Below, piece after piece: positions 12,766 through 25,400 of a stretch of 64,000 nt of DNA; within the stretch, counting starts at the first letter, position 1; every line of letters begins with the position of its first letter. Origin of the DNA: Sphagnum compactum (lineage: Eukaryota; Bryophyta; Sphagnopsida; Sphagnales); the NCBI GenBank assembly GCA_965153455.1, contig OZ234494.1, positions 16,368,001 through 16,432,000 of the forward strand, written 5' to 3'. The notes below the pieces were generated by a model. That model saw nothing but the letters and a program-made list of their open reading frames with translations. It had not been told where the DNA came from and searched no databases. A program made the position numbers and the translations under genes.

Positions 12766-13130
12766 TGTCATCATTTTATGAACCATAAATTCAATGATTT
12801 AAATTCAATTAAAATTGAAAAATACCTATATGTGTTTAAATACCACATGTCATCACATAATTGGCATTCAAAATGGACATGTTTCATGAAATTACCCATT
12901 GCCATTTAGTTGTAATTGTAATTGCTTATGTAACTTGCTGTAGGAATACATATGGATGAAAATTTAATACATACCATATATATATATATGTCAAGTATGG
13001 TACGTCACATGGAACTACATGTCAATTGCAACTTGTCTTATGCAATTATGTGAAATTCAATTGGATGTGTTGTGTGCAACTTCAAATTAATTGCAAATAC
13101 TAGTTGCAAAATGAAGATTTTCTTCTAGTG

Positions 13131-16100
13131 AAATCAAACAAATTCAAAGTGAAACAAATTTATCGCTAATAGTGGGGTAAAACTAGTTTCATGCCTAGTT
13201 CAAGTCAATGTACTTTTGTAAAGATATTTTTCATTTTGTCTTGTATTATACCCAAATATATTCCATCATTTTGTTCCTTTTATATAAAAACTTTATGTCC
13301 TTAAAATTTTGGTAATTTTTATTATAATTTACATACATAATGAAAATTAACATGAACATATATATTAACTCAAAATAGGGCAATGTTACTTTGACCTATG
13401 GTAGTAGAAAGTAAAATTTGTTGACAATAAGAATCAACACGTTGGTTTAATAACTTTGCCCTTTATACAAACTTCCTTTATTGGATCTAAAACTTCTCAT
13501 TTAGATGCATGCACTTCTATGGAAAATGGTCATTCATCATATGCATATATAGTATTCAAACGAGATGTCATTTCAAATGTCATTCACACATTGCATCACA
13601 AGCTTCATGGGTCACAATTTGACAATAATAGTCGTGCAAAATTTAATTTTTATAGGTTCATATAAAATAGACATGGATGTCATATGATTCATCTATTTAT
13701 ATTGTTTAACATCAATGGCATGTGCATTGTTTAGACATGAATGACATTATGCATAGGTTCATATTGTTTAAACATAGATGTTGTATGTCTATTTGTGTTG
13801 TTTACACATGAAAGTCGTGCACACGACTTCTATGTTTAAGTAATGTATGACATTCGTGTTTAAACAATATGAACCTATGAAATAACATATTTTGCATGAA
13901 TTTGGAACAAACCCATGAAGCTTATAAATTTGTGATTTGGGTCAAGTTTGATCCACTATTTTATTCTCAAATCGTACACTAATGTATAGTTTCTTCCCTA
14001 TGGATAGGGCTAATAAAGTGAAAATGATTAGTGGATTAAAAATCAATGCATGGATCTTGAATTTTGAATATAGCTTCCATAATTAAACTTGTAGAATAAT
14101 ATGCAACATGGGAAACATTCCATAAAGCATGCATTTACAAGTGCCTAGATGCACAAACATTGTGCTCCCACAAATTGATACTAGGAAAATATTGCCCAAT
14201 ATTAGTACAAAATAAATTGTTTTTGACCAATATGCTTTAACCTACAATGAGAAAAATGATGGTAAGTTCCAATTTCTATGTAAAAAAGGTTCAATTGTTC
14301 TCAATTGGAAAATTTCAATAATTTTTTAAAAACTAATAACTCAATCTAATGCAGTCAATACATTACAAGCAAATGGACTCACACAATATGGAATTCACAT
14401 CAAATCTAGGTGTTGGCCACCAAATACCCATTTTTTAAAGAAATCCTACTATACCCATATTGTAGGACATTTCATATTTCTTTTGTAAATTTTTCAATTC
14501 CCTTTTGGTTCCATTATATTTACAATTTCCCTTTATGCTTTAAAATGTGATCAACATTTGAACACTCCCAAAATTTGTGTATGTTAATCTTTCCCTTTGT
14601 TGTTGGTTGAGTTATATAAGTTACTAGAATAACATTTTGGGCAAAGGATATGGAATAAAGGCGTGTGCTACTTGGAACAAAAATATTTTCATGGTAATTT
14701 TTTGACTAATATGGGATATATTTGTTAGCCAAAATTTGAAACTATGATATTTGTCCATTAGATGATAAATCCATAACTATTGGATTAGATTGTATCATAA
14801 TTAATTTAAAAAATCACTTCCTTGTGTTAACATGAAATAGAGATGTTGAAATAAAAATCTTGTGTATCATTTCATAATGAAAGAATTGAATAATATAGCA
14901 ATTGAAACATGAATAAAACATTTTTTCTTTTTAATGGTATTAAAAGGTTCAATTTGCAGTGTACAAACATGGGGTCCACACCATTTGTGATCTAAAATAT
15001 AACATGTGGAATGTGATATTTTATGATAAAATTTGTGGTTTAAAATACAACATTTGTGGTAATGGTTACATTAATAGTTTCTTGTCAACCAATTGTGCAT
15101 TGCACTAATACCTAATATTGGGTATGCATTATTTGGACATCTTACCCATTATCAATATTCAATTCCCATTACCCAAATTTATATTGGTTGTAAATATGCA
15201 CAAATTGATTAATGAGTTCTTACTGAAATTATAAATATAAGTTTGATTAGATTACTACACAATTTATAAAAAGAATATCACACAAGCTACCTATTTATAA
15301 TATACATGCAGAACAATAAGGACAATGTACTCAAGATGGTGACATGTGTTGTTTTATGTGTAATTGATTTCATAATGTAACATGATGTACTTCAAATGTT
15401 CAAAATATTTGGAACACAAAGGTTTGTTGAACACGCGAAATTATTTTGAAACTTTACTTTTACAATTTACACACTAAAAATTTACCATTTATTAAATTAT
15501 TTGATACCTTTTATATGACACCCATTACCCAATATTTGGTAACAATAACCAATTAACAATACACATAATTTGATACCCTTCCCATATAATCTCAAGTCAT
15601 ATCAAATAAAAAATAAAAATAAAAGTAATATTCTATAACTATTAAAATACACTATCATAATTTTTTTTAAATTTTTTTTTCTAATTTTTTCTTTATGTTG
15701 ATGTGAATTAAAGAGGCAAAATTTAATCACTTTTGTGTTGAATATAAAATAAGCTCACGTCATAAGAATAAATTGAACCATTTTTCATTGCTTTTGGGTG
15801 TTTTTATTTAAATTGCAAATTCCATAATCAAAGAATTAAAAAACAAAGTAGATATTTATACCATTAAAACTACCATTACCTAATTATCATTAATGATTAT
15901 TAGTATCCAATTACCATTATTGATTGCCATTACAATTATTCAATTACATCATTACACGACTAGCCACTGTTTGATTTCAAGTTATCATTACCCAATTAGC
16001 CCTTACATGTTACTCAATTTCACATTACCTGTCAATATCAAATGTCTAAATCAAACTACACGTTGTGAATTTTTAAACCACAATGAACATTAAATTAAAT

Positions 16101-17117
16101 GCATCATCTAGTTGTAAATTAAAATTAATGTCCTAGTTGACAAGTTTAAATGAAATATGAATATTAAAACGAACCCAAATGTAGTTCATGCAAATGATTA
16201 TCCTATCTCATTATGTCCCATAACTAGGTTGAAATTTGCTTGTGCTATCAAAAAAATTCAAAATTTTCTCTTAATTAGTTTTTTTTGGATGTGTGACATT
16301 TTCAATTTCCAACTATTATGACTATCACAGTTCCATGGATGGAAATGATCTTGGCCATCATCAAATCCATTATTCAAAAAAATATTAAATTCAAAATGTT
16401 TATAGGAATTTGAATGGTAATGCTATATATATATTCAATTTGTGTATATGTGGAAAACTTATTGGTGTGCCTATAAAGGGCATATTGATCCTACTTGAAC
16501 CATCCCTTGAGTTGTACATTATGCATTCCAAATTCATAGTATTTCAAATGAGTTTGCAATTGATTTGACCTTAATGTAATTCAATTCTTGTTGTTGGTGA
16601 TGTTTGCAATTACTTTTCTTTTTTTTCACCTTGTAGCGTATTTGATGGACATTTAAAATTTAGTGCTTGCTTCTTTTGTACATCGTTATGGTGCCGAATC
16701 AACATTAATTGACATAAATGTTTACCTTTTAGGTTAATCAATCTCAAACAATCCACATTTGTTCCTTGCACTAAAAGTTAATTTTTTGTGATTAGTTGCA
16801 TATTGACATCCCATGAAAAAATTGTATTAACCAAACTTGTGTGAATAACACAAAAGAATGATCATTTTCGTCACACCCATTCCATTAAATAGGCCTTAAA
16901 TACACCATCTAATTAGATACGTGTTGCTATATATTTCAAAACAATTGCTTCAAGTTCATATTCATGATTTCTAAACTTAAAATTTGAACATTTGTGTTGA
17001 AGATCTTATAGTTCATTGGCATTAATTACAAAACACCATTTCCACGTGATTGCACTATCCCAGACACCATAACGATACGGACAATGGTCCAACATGTTGA
17101 GGCATACCAAATGTAAA
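13131..17117. other. AT-rich intergenic DNA
   Basis: No gene recognised. Includes one copy of a dispersed repeat at 13478-13620. The rest shows only short AT-biased frames. Confidence 0.55.
13478..13620 (-). repeat. Dispersed repeat, inverted copy
   Basis: GATCTAAAACTTCTCATTTA followed by GATGCATGCAC is the reverse complement of the block near 17640 and near 53460 (GTGCATGCATCTAGATGAG...). The similarity continues weakly to about 13620. The family is not identified. Confidence 0.55.
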
Positions 17118-17120
17118 AGA

Positions 17121-17320
17121 AAATAAAGGCTAACAAAAAATGCATCCATAAATTATGATTGTTATTTTTAAGGAGTAGTAACAAAAATAAAGGCTAACAA
17201 AAAATGCATCCATAAATTATGATTGTTATTTTTAAGGAGTAGAAACAAAAATAAAGGCTAAAAAAAAATGCATCCATAAATTATGATTGTTATTTTTAAG
17301 GAGTAAAAACAAAAACAAAG
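17121..17320. repeat. 64-bp tandem repeat, three copies
   Basis: Units starting AAATAAAGGC at 17121, 17185 and 17249 are nearly identical. Each contains ATGCATCCATAAATTATG and ends AAGGAGTA. A decayed fourth unit begins at about 17313. The exact 64-bp spacing shows recent tandem duplication. Confidence 0.9.
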
Positions 17321-17519
17321 GCATCACAAAATGGTTTTGTGTTTTTCGTGTGTTCCATATGGTTTTCAACACTTTCCCAATGTGTTCTTTGAGCTTTTCT
17401 CGATAGTAACACATAAGATCCCATATCATGTGCTCAAAATTCTACCTTTGTTGCATATATAGGTAGGCCATAAGAACAACTACAATTATTTTATTGGTTG
17501 ACCTGGGGAAGACAACAAA

Positions 17520-17670
17520 CATTGGTGTAGGATTTGAACATAACTTTTTTGCTTGAACTTGCTCCAATTTATGAATGAAATTTGAAGTACTATGTGGGCA
17601 TATGATTTATGGGCATGTTCCATAAGGTGCATGCATCTAGATGAGAAGTTCTAGACCCAATTTTTAGTTT
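17520..17670 (+). repeat. Dispersed repeat, copy 2
   Basis: Collinear with 53345-53482: a TTGGTGTAGGATTTGAACAT block, then GGGCATATGAT, then GGCATGTTCCATA, then GCATGCATCTAGATGAGAAG. Not coding. Confidence 0.7.
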
Positions 17671-18296
17671 GAACTTGTTGTAAAACATTAACATAATTTC
17701 CTTAATGTATATGAAGGGCATATTATCAAAAGAAATTTGTCCTCCACAAATGGTGAAACATTTCAAAAAATGAAACACTAGCTCTTGTGGGCATTTCACT
17801 TTCTGAAACAAGGTGGGTGTTTTGTTTTTTGAAATGCCCCACTTCTGTTTTATTTTTTTCATCATACTAGTGGGTATCACAAAGAAATAATTGATTGATT
17901 GATTGATTTTCAAATGTTGATGCCCTCACACCCTTCCCCAAGATCAAAGTCTTAACAATCTATGACTCCAAAATTTTCCTATGTGCCTATGTCCAATTTT
18001 ACCAAAATATGTGGGATCAATATACTTGGATGACAAGGTATGTGTCAAAAAAAATTGTTGGAAAATGTGATCATTGGGGATATTATATAAGAACCAAATT
18101 ATTAACCTAGTTGAAAATGGGCTTCACCCACATACATATACAACAATGGTTTGATCCATTGTTGTTGGGGTGTATATGCAAATATGATATATGTTATGGG
18201 TGTATCATTTTGTGGACAAAGACATAACTTTAGTTCCAGCTATGCAATTAGTAAAAATACAAGTTTGTGGTTATATCTTATTTTGTTAAATGTCCC

Positions 18297-18320
<24 letters not shown>
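18297..18320. repeat. (AT)n microsatellite
   Basis: Uninterrupted AT dinucleotides, followed by ACATACATACAT. Confidence 0.9.
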
Positions 18321-18327
<7 letters not shown>

Positions 18328-19824
18328 CATACATACTTGTAAAATGATTTTACACAACTTGAGGGTTTAAGCAATGATTAACAACATATCTAAGGAAATA
18401 ATAAATTATTAAAAAACCTAATAGTATATTCTTGCTTGGAAATCCAAAAATATGAGGTCCAAAGAACCAAATTGAAAATGAAAATAATGTCATTAATAAT
18501 TTATTAAATACCTATGTGTCCAAGTATAAATGAAAGAGGTACGCATCATGTTGAAAAATATATTATGTGTTATATAATATGGTGATATGATTTGTTATTT
18601 TGCACCTTGCATTTGTAAGTATACCTTAGGTTGGATATGGTTGTACATATGGCTAATATCAATAAATATTGGGCACAATGTTATGCATGACATGTATCCT
18701 TTAGATAGATAAACAAAAATGATTTAGGAAGAGAAGTAGCCTTAAACACTAAAAAAAAAACCTTAATCACACCCCTATATTTCCTTTTGTGAACATGACA
18801 TGTAGTGATTCATCAGGTTTATGTAAATAATGCGCTATAAAGTAATGTTAGGAGTATAACTCGATGTCAACATGGATGCTCAAGGTTTGAGGTCTTTAAT
18901 ATGAACTCAATGGAATCCCAAGCTAGGGGAATGTTACCACTATGTAACCACTATGTAATTTGTGATGGAAATTATGTGATGTCAATGTACAAAAAGACTA
19001 GGATAATGTGACTAATGTGAAAGGTTTTGGCAAAATTGTGTAACTCAATTGAAAAACAAGGAAAAATCCTCTTCAACTTCTATTATTATTTTGGAAGTAA
19101 AATGAATGTGCCTTCTAAGGGGGTTGAACCCCAATACATTTTATCCTAGTCTCCCCACTTGTTCTAGTTGAGTGGAAGAGGATTTGTACAAAACAAACCA
19201 CATAGGTTGAAACAACCTACAATTTGTTAATTATGTTTTATCATAACAAGACCTTGTGATGGGTTAACTCTACTACACCCTCCTCTTCCATTTACCACAT
19301 ATAACAACAATTTGCAAAACCCCAAACATATCACCCAATCAAATGTTAAATGTAAAAAACAAAAAATGGAAATAAACAAATGTAAGAGCCTAAAGGATGT
19401 GATAATTATGTAAGCAATTTACTAGCAAAAAATGAAAACTTGATCAATTGTTTTCCCCTAACCCATTTCCCTACAATTAGCACATGCATATTGCAAAATA
19501 TGATAAACATGCCAAACTTCACACCTAAAAAGGTTGGCACAAAATCAACAATTTCATCACAAATTCCAATTATTGTTTTTATAGCCACTTACTAGTCTTC
19601 ATAATGGAATTTCTCTTCCCCCAATTCATGAATTGAGGAGCATGGGTACCTTGAAATTTCAACCAAAAAATAGTGAATATATATCTACATTAGTTATCAA
19701 AAGTTAATACCTCATCACAACTCAAAGATATGAATGTTGCCTTTTCAATTTTGCATGTTTAACAACTAAAACAACATTGTGCATAGTCTACCATTCCCTT
19801 CTAAATGGAATCACATCAAATGCA

Positions 19825-20046
19825 TCATGGACCTAATTTTTTCAACCTTCCAAATTTCGAAAAACATTTATGCATGAATTCATAATCTATCATTGGCCTC
19901 CTTTGTTTTGGAAAATGAAACACATTAACAAATTGGAGATAAATGTTCTTCTTTTTAGCCCAAGTTTTTACATTGGACATTTGTTCAAATATAGAATCAA
20001 GCCTAATAGTGCCATATATCCAAGTGCATCTTTTGAATGTTGGCAC
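19825..20046 (-). pseudogene. Doubtful ORF relic
   Basis: A 73-codon minus-strand frame with a protein-like stretch (FVNVFHFPKQRRPMIDYE) that recalls repetitive plant transposon-derived proteins of hAT type. No catalytic motif is present and the frame is bounded by stops, so this is only a lead. Confidence 0.2.
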
Positions 20047-21056
20047 TTAGAACTGGTGTAAAACTCACCAACTTTTTGACCAAGTTTAGGGTGATTAAAC
20101 TTGCATCTCTTATGTTGTGCTTGTGAAGCCCATCCAACTTTGGCACTAATAGTTTATTTTGACGTTCAACTTTAATGCAACTCTTATACCTTGCACGGTA
20201 CATCTTCCTATCTTCTCCAACAACAAGTTCAACCCATGGAAAGTTGGTTACCCATTTGTTTTGTCCAAAATGTTTATCTACTTCCCATTAAGCCTTTTTT
20301 TGCACGGGTGCTTAGTAAGGTTAGAATATCCAACATTTGTGTTAATTGGAAGCAAAAGGGGTAGTAGTATAGGAACTTGGGCAAAGATATGAAAGGAATA
20401 GAAGAGCCAAGGTGCTTTGGATGTCTATTTCTAGATGTTGATTGGATGTGTGTAGAATCAACCTTGATGTAATGTCAGATCTAAAGAAAAACACGCAAAT
20501 CTTGAAATTGGCAAGATAATTCACAAGTGCCATTTTTCAAAAAACTTACAAATAACACATGTAATCAATACCTCTAATTTCACAACACTTGTGACAATAA
20601 TTGCAAACCAAAAATGAGGTTTGGAAATTCTTCAATTGTGGCAATCTATGGAATTATTTGTAAAAGACTAAAAAACAACAATTTGTAGCAAAACCTTTCT
20701 TGGAAACAACACTTTGCATAAGCACCACAATAATTGCAACAAATTAATTTGGAAAGTTGAACACTTCCAAATAACATGTGCAACTCAAGATGATTTGGGA
20801 ACGCCTTCAAATGACCCTAACAACATCTCCAACCAAACAATAGTTGCTACAAATTACAATTGCAATAAAAAAACACTTACACAACATTGAACATGAAGGA
20901 TCTACAATACAACATAAGAACATTAAACCTTAAACCCCATGCACAATATAAACTAAAGATATGAACTTGAAAAACAAATTGTTGAAGGTCTTTCATTGTG
21001 AAACGTTATAGATATGTGAAGTAATTGATCATCCCAACTTATTTTTACACTTACAT

Positions 21057-21715
21057 TACTAGAAAAAACCATATTTGTGACTTCAATTTTTGATTAAAAT
21101 CTAGTTGTAATGACACCCCCAACTAATTTTCCCATTAGTTGCATAAGTTTAGTTGCATTCAACATGTAGCCACAAACATGATCTAAACATGACATCAACA
21201 ATATACTTTGACTATATAATTTTCTACAACTATTTACCACAATGTGTAACTACCCTAATAACCAATTACATATTTCCACGTGACATAATTTGCACATTTG
21301 CAATATATATATATACATATAATGATTGTTCATTTTAAATGGCCTTATTGTGACATGAGGCACAATTGAAATATGCCACATGGCATATCAATTGAATTTT
21401 GGAATAAAAATAAAATAATTACCTACCTATTTACATATTTACTTACCTAGGTAGGCAAGTAAGTAGGAAGGTCAAAAGGTAGGCGAGTTAAAAAGTCACC
21501 ATGTAAATATTTAATTGTATGTTTTGCCTTTAGGGTTAAATTGTTTTAGTTCATACCAAATTGGCACATATATTTTAATGTGAGAACAAAAGAAAAGATG
21601 CCTACTTTATATAGTTTGTGAGATGATATTCAAGGACAAACCATATTGGTTAAATCTCTTAGTTGCACCTTAATTGCAAATTGGGTTGTAACTAAAAATA
21701 ATAATCCACATGTTT
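21057..21715 (-). mobile_element. Inverted partial copy of the 9.6-13.1 kb element
   Basis: The left edge reads (T)ACTAGAAAAAACC, matching the CACTAGAAGAAAA terminus of the first copy with C changed to T. Reverse-complementing 21520-21700 gives a sequence collinear with 11650-11830: GCAACTAA, GATTTAACC, CAAACTATATAAAG and TAAAGGCAAAACAT blocks in the same order. A CCTAGG-centred CCTA palindrome at 21421-21470 holds the same place as in the first copy. The far end is not resolved and may lie beyond the AT-rich tract. Confidence 0.55.
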
Positions 21716-21749
21716 TGTGTTTTTTTGAAAAATTTGTAAATTATAAAAC

Positions 21750-22420
21750 TAAACAGGTAATTATCTAATAATTTTATATGTGAACACATTATCTGAATTG
21801 ATTATTTGGATAATTATCTGAATAATTATCTGAAATTTTAATTAATTGATCATTTGAATTATCTGGAATCATTATTTCATAATTAATTATAAAAAATGAT
21901 TATATTTTAATTCAATTTGAATTAATTTATCTGAATTAATTATTTGAATTAGAATACTTAATTAATTAATTAATAGTGATGGAATCAATTATTTATTATT
22001 TAATAGTAAACATTTAATAAATTTTTGAATAATAATTCATGATTAAGTAATAAATAATAATATGAATTTATTAACTTATTAACTTATCAAGAAAATATTC
22101 ATAATTTTTAATTAACTAACTATTATTGCATAATTTTTTATTATGTAATCAATGAATTATTAGTAATAATTCATCAACAACTATTAATTATTGTATCAAT
22201 TTATGATTTCAATAATTAATTAATTAATTAATTTTTTGAAAATAACTAACTACATAATCAATTATTATATATATGCTTGTATTAATTAAAATTTAATGAA
22301 ATAATTAGCTAAAATTAATTAATTAATAATTTATATTAATTAATTAGTTGATGATACTTGTTCATCAATAATTATTATTTTTTAATATGATGATTAAATC
22401 ATATTAATATGACCTCCCCT
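21750..22420. repeat. Extremely AT-rich tract
   Basis: Dominated by TTAATTAATTAA words and repeated ATTATCTGAAT units near 21790-21930. It occupies the place that the AT-rich core has in the related element at 9620, so it may be part of that copy. No coding potential. Confidence 0.55.
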
Positions 22421-25400
22421 CTACTATTTAATCATACCTTAAAATAAACATGTTATACTTTTAAACAAACCATATAAAATCATAATCAATTTTTAGTTTT
22501 TAATATTTCCATAATATGAGCAAATATATGTGTAATATACCTTAAATACAAACTAAATACCTTGATGTACCATGCATACAAGCTCAATATATTTTTAATG
22601 GAGTCCACAATACTTTAATGTACATTAAGTGTATAAACATGCCATATAAATTAACCAAGTTGTGATTAATTTTACACTTAAATGAATGTAGGGGCCATTT
22701 TTTTGATAAAAAAATCCAATAAGTTAGTCAATATGGAAGGATGTGCAATTTTGTAGTTGCATCATAGTCATTAAATTAGTAGCAAAGTATGGTGAGTAGT
22801 TGTAAAATGATAAAACATTGTTGTAAAGGACAAATAGTCGCATATAATCACAAATTGGATGGTTACATAATACAAGATCTTTAGTAATGCTAATGCATGT
22901 TTCACGATTAGGGGAGTCATTTTTGTATATTTCATGAAAAAATGAAATAAATGCATTTTTTTGGTATGTTATGATGTAATGGAATATTGATGAAATATTG
23001 AGTTGAAATTAAGAGATATATATATATAATCAAATTTGAGCACCCTATTTATGTTTATAAGTAAAAATTATTAATTTTATTTCTTAAAATTCTAGTTGCA
23101 CCCTATATGTTTTCACAATATTTGGAAAAAATAGAAGTAATTTCCCTTGTTTCACACAAAACAAATGCCCCGAACTTGAACAAAATTTGCAATGATGAAC
23201 CAATTACACAACTAACCTTGCAAACAATTAACAATGAAACTAAAACATGGTTTTTATGTATATATAAGTTAATAATGAAGCACTTGTGGATATTATTGAC
23301 AAAAACATGCAACAACATAAAATTGCAAGCAATGGAAGTATGACAAACCTAACCAATTAATTTTATGATTATGAAACCACTAAACAACTTACCCCACCAA
23401 TAACTACTGGTGCAATTGGTTCAAAAGCTTTCATGAAAAAGAAAAATGACCACAAATCCACAACAATAAAATATAAGCGAGGGAAAACTTGAACATTTTT
23501 TGTTTTGCATCATCTAAATTATTAAATGATTAAAAAAACACATACTTTCAAATGGTTCCTCTAAAAGACTGAAGGCTTACAATAATATCCTCATTAAATC
23601 TATTTCAATGTGTAATATACACTTTACATCTTAAACAATTAACATTGTACACATAAAGTTTCCTAATGCTCAAAGGATCTAACACCCCCTAAACATTCAA
23701 TGGACCATGCACATAAAAGAGAAATATCCTCCATATCTACAACTATTTGCAATAGTCACAATGAAGGAAGGTTTCAAGATTGTTTTTGTGACTTTTTCCA
23801 TTTACAATTAATGTGAATGAATGTGGGGAAAACCTTGTTGCAAAAACAATCCTAGCAATTGTTTAAGTGTGATGAAAGAACCTAAATGTTTCAAAGAGAA
23901 CATATGAAAAGAGCTAGTTATCAAGTGATGGCTATTTATGAGGGAAAGATGCAAGACATGATGAGATGAGGGGTGTCTTTGGGCCTAAGGCACATCCAAC
24001 CATTGCTATAGGTAGTGATGCATCTATATTAAAACCTTTGGAAAACTAGTTCAATCTTCAAAATCCAAACACTACATTTTTGGTGGTTTTTTTGGTTTAA
24101 TTTTTTTTCCATTGTGTACATCTCACACTAGTCCTTTTTATTTCACATTTGAGCAAAATTTTGCACAAAAGAAATTAATTACTTACAACTGGCTAGAATG
24201 TTTTTAGCTTTTTGTGAAGCACGATAAATTTTCAAAGGTTTATATTGTGTTGACAGGTCATTTTATTTCCTTTAACAAATGAATTTTTTTAGTTTTCATT
24301 TTTTCATTGTTTTATTCCCCATTCATGCAATAGATAAATATATTCTCCATGCTTCTAAAATGGAATTTTCCTAATTTTTCAATTTCAAATCCATATGGCT
24401 TTGTCAAACATATAATTTATATATGATATCTTTTGGCCTTCCTTTCATCCATTGTTTTGCTTGTATTCAATGTTCATAGTTTTCATCACCTTTTATTATT
24501 CATGTATCATCCCATTATCTTTTCATATTTCATTTTTTCCAAAGATTATTTTTTTCAAAGTCTATTCAACTGGTTCCATTTTCACCTAATGGCCAACTTT
24601 TTCATTCAATTTGGCTTGTGTATCATTGGATGGATTTGTAATTTCCTTAATAGAAAAGGAAAAAAAATTAAAGTAGGTACAAAACATTACAACAATTTTG
24701 ACCAAAGACAAAAATGAAACATGAGAAAGATAAATAAATGGTGAGATTCTCTCCATCAAAATTCACCCTTGATTCCATTTATTCAAAAAATCTACATTTT
24801 GAGAACATGCCATCAATGGTTTTCCCCAACAAATTTAAATTTAAAAATGAACAAAAGTAAAATTTGGGGATTTTAATTACAATATTTTGAAAAGAGAATA
24901 ATATAAAATTTCAAAATTTTATATCAAGATCCAACAATATCAAAGGATGCTTAATTTTTTTATTTGCATATCTTGTTTAATGCCAATTTTGACTCAATCT
25001 TCTTATGGATAATGGCCACTTTTGCCACTCATAATTGAATAACAAAACATTGCACACCACATGCCTTTGATTGAATTGCATTTAATTTTAGCCATTTAAT
25101 GAAGGGGTTTGATCATAAAATTGGGTAAAATGAAGAAAGTAAAGAATTTCTTTTCTTTTTGTGCACCTTTGCTATTAATTGCATTTGACATAATCAATTC
25201 ATTACATTCGTTTATAGGCATCTAGTTGTTTGGACCCATAAGGTTTGTTATGAATAGTCATTTCAACTTTATTAATCAATAATAAATTCATTCATATTTT
25301 CTATCCATCTAATTTCTTTGGAATTTTAATAATTTTACTGGAACTAATGACATATCAGAAATTCCTATGAATCATTTTAGAATTTATAACACCCTAAAAT

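Larger units (their letters stand above)
9620..13130. mobile_element. Candidate non-autonomous CACTA-type element
   Basis: The left edge reads CACTAAAAGAAATCTTG and the right edge, read inward on the minus strand, reads CACTAGAAGAAAATCTTC. These are matching CACTA termini. The 3 bp outside each end are AAA, consistent with a 3-bp target duplication, though A-rich DNA makes this weak evidence. Many TTGCAAC/GTTGCAA words occur in both orientations, densest at about 10.6-10.9, 11.65, 12.3-12.5 and 13.0-13.1 kb, like the subterminal binding repeats of En/Spm elements. No transposase ORF is present. Part of it (about 11.6-13.1 kb) recurs inverted from 21057. A pair of CACTATGAG-like edges at about 10588 and 12472 may mark a nested insertion. 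Confidence 0.5.
17671..21056. other. AT-rich intergenic DNA
   Basis: No supported gene. Contains a pure AT microsatellite at 18297-18320 and the doubtful ORF relic at 19825-20046. Confidence 0.5.
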
